NCBI GenBank assembly: GCA_943323725.2 | Contig: CALPIW020000103.1 | Coordinates: 1-6,003 of the forward strand | DNA from: Polynucleobacter meluiroseus | Lineage (GTDB): Bacteria > Verrucomicrobiota > Verrucomicrobiia > Opitutales > UBA953 | Length of the DNA stretch: 6,003 nt | Reading direction: 5' to 3' | Part shown: one piece after another, positions 5,005-6,003 of the stretch | Numbering within the stretch: the stretch's first letter is position 1 | Layout: each line of letters begins with the position of its first letter | Made by a program: the position numbers and the translations under genes | Notes under the pieces: model-generated | Told to the model about the DNA's origin: nothing | The model's input: only the letters and a program-made list of their open reading frames with translations | Database searches by the model: none

Positions 5005-6003
5005 ATGAGCACCCCGAAGATTCGCATCGCGCTGGCCGGCCTCGGCTTCGGCGCCGAATTCATCCCGATCTACCTCGCGCACCCCAACGCGGAGATCACC
5101 GCCCTCTGCCAGCGTAATCCCGCCAAGTTGAAAGAGATCGGCGACCGCTACGGCATCGCCAAGCGCTACACGTCCTTCGAGGAGATGCTCAAGGATCCCG
5201 AGATCGACGCGGTCCACATCAACACACCGATCCCCGACCACGGCCGCCAGTCCATCGCCGCCCTCAAGGCCGGCAAGCACGTGGCCTGCACGGTCCCGAT
5301 GGCGACCTCGATCGCGGAATGCGAGGAGATCGTGAAGCTGGTGAAGGCGACGGGCCTGAGCTACATGATGATGGAGACGGTGGTCTACGCCCGCGAGTTC
5401 CTCTACGTGAAGGAGCTCTACGACAACGGCGAGCTCGGCCGCCTGCAGTTCCTCCAGGCCTCGCACCAACAGGACATGGAAGGCTGGCCCGGCTACTGGC
5501 CCGGCCTGCCGCCCATGTACTACGCCACGCACTGCGTCGGCCCGATGCTCGCCCTCACCCGCGCCGACGCCGAGTATGTCTCGTGCTTCGGCTCCGGCCG
5601 CATCGCCGAGGACATGATCCCGATCTACAACTCGCCCTTCGCGGTCGAGACGGCCCACATCAAGTTCCATAAGTCCGACGTCTCGGCGCGCATCATCCGC
5701 TCGCTCTTCGACACGGCCCGCCAGTACCGCGAGTCCATCGACGTCTACGGCTCGAAGCAGTCCTTCGAATGGCCGCTCATCGAAGGCGAAGAGCCGGTCC
5801 TCCACACGGCGAAGAAGCCGGAGCCGGAGATCCCGCAGAAGGTCAAGGTGCCCGACTACGCCCACCGTCTGCCGAAGGAAATCCAGTGCTTCACGACCAA
5901 GGGCGTCTACGGCGAAGGCGAAGACCACCTCTCCTTCACGCAGGGCGGCGGCCACGGCGGCTCCCACCCGCACCTCGCCAACGAGTTCATCCAGGCGCTC
6001 CTC
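5005..6003 (+). CDS. Gfo/Idh/MocA-family oxidoreductase, N-terminal part
   Basis: The frame opens at ATG 5005 and continues to the window edge, giving 333 residues without a stop. The Rossmann fold starts at once: IRIALAGLGFGAEF (6-19) carries the dinucleotide-binding glycines, with the second strand near ITALCQRN (31-38). HINTPIPDHG (71-80) and ALKAGKHVACTVPMA (86-100) are the usual next steps. The family's EKP catalytic triplet, expected at about 96-98, reads TVP here, so the usual lysine is absent. His176 in YATHCVGP aligns with the conserved active-site histidine. The C-terminal part (about 125 onward) is the alpha/beta substrate domain; a GGGHGGSHPH stretch (314-323) is rich in Gly and His. 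NAD(P)-dependent oxidation or epimerisation of a sugar or inositol-like compound is expected, in the cytoplasm. No Shine-Dalgarno sequence precedes the start. The family is certain; the reaction is not. Confidence 0.9.
   Translation, partial: MSTPKIRIALAGLGFGAEFIPIYLAHPNAEITALCQRNPAKLKEIGDRYGIAKRYTSFEEMLKDPEIDAVHINTPIPDHGRQSIAALKAGKHVACTVPMATSIAECEEIVKLVKATGLSYMMMETVVYAREFLYVKELYDNGELGRLQFLQASHQQDMEGWPGYWPGLPPMYYATHCVGPMLALTRADAEYVSCFGSGRIAEDMIPIYNSPFAVETAHIKFHKSDVSARIIRSLFDTARQYRESIDVYGSKQSFEWPLIEGEEPVLHTAKKPEPEIPQKVKVPDYAHRLPKEIQCFTTKGVYGEGEDHLSFTQGGGHGGSHPHLANEFIQALL

Noticed and set aside
3276..5063. A 595-residue minus-strand open frame across the permease gene
   Set aside because: It is Glu/Asp/Gly/Arg-rich with no domain, lies exactly antisense to a clear membrane protein, and arises from the third-position GC bias.
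4816..5973. A 385-residue minus-strand open frame across the oxidoreductase
   Set aside because: Its composition is low-complexity (Arg, Asp, Val, Leu, Gly), and the plus strand here encodes an unmistakable Gfo/Idh Rossmann fold.

Overview
The window is high-GC DNA with a strong C/G bias at third codon positions, densely packed with genes. The gene set suggests a Verrucomicrobiota bacterium, perhaps of the Opitutales type: a TatD/EboE 'ebo' cluster, a PAS-AraC one-component regulator, a sugar-type MFS permease and a Gfo/Idh oxidoreductase. This placement is inferred from gene content and style, not from a phylogenetic marker. Almost no gene has a recognisable Shine-Dalgarno sequence, so starts were chosen from family N-termini and neighbour spacing.

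The left third (1-1681, minus strand) is a tight three-gene unit read leftwards: a 100-residue protein I do not recognise, then a TatD-type amidohydrolase (EboB-like, 10 bp downstream), then the first 182 codons of EboE (4 bp downstream, GTG start, running off the window). EboB and EboE belong to the ebo cluster, whose members are linked to trafficking or export of secondary-metabolite precursors (for example scytonemin precursors in cyanobacteria). Here eboE directly follows eboB, with no eboC or eboD between them. An AT-rich stem-loop lies just upstream of the unit.

Next comes a small exported mono-haem cytochrome c (1776-2240, minus). It diverges from a PAS-AraC family regulator (2467-3207, plus). 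The 226 bp between them hold a near-perfect palindrome, a -10-like box and repeated CCCCCTAG elements. A related element recurs before the next gene.

The right part (plus strand) has a 519-residue MFS permease (3306-4865) with a dyad-rich leader and a possible promoter of its own, closed by a strong intrinsic terminator. After it comes an N-terminal Gfo/Idh/MocA oxidoreductase (5005 to the window end) with an altered catalytic EKP motif. Together, regulator, permease and dehydrogenase look like a carbohydrate or polyol uptake and oxidation locus, with the AraC-type protein the likely local regulator. No mobile element, CRISPR array, tRNA or rRNA was seen, and no stretch over 300 bases lacks a gene.
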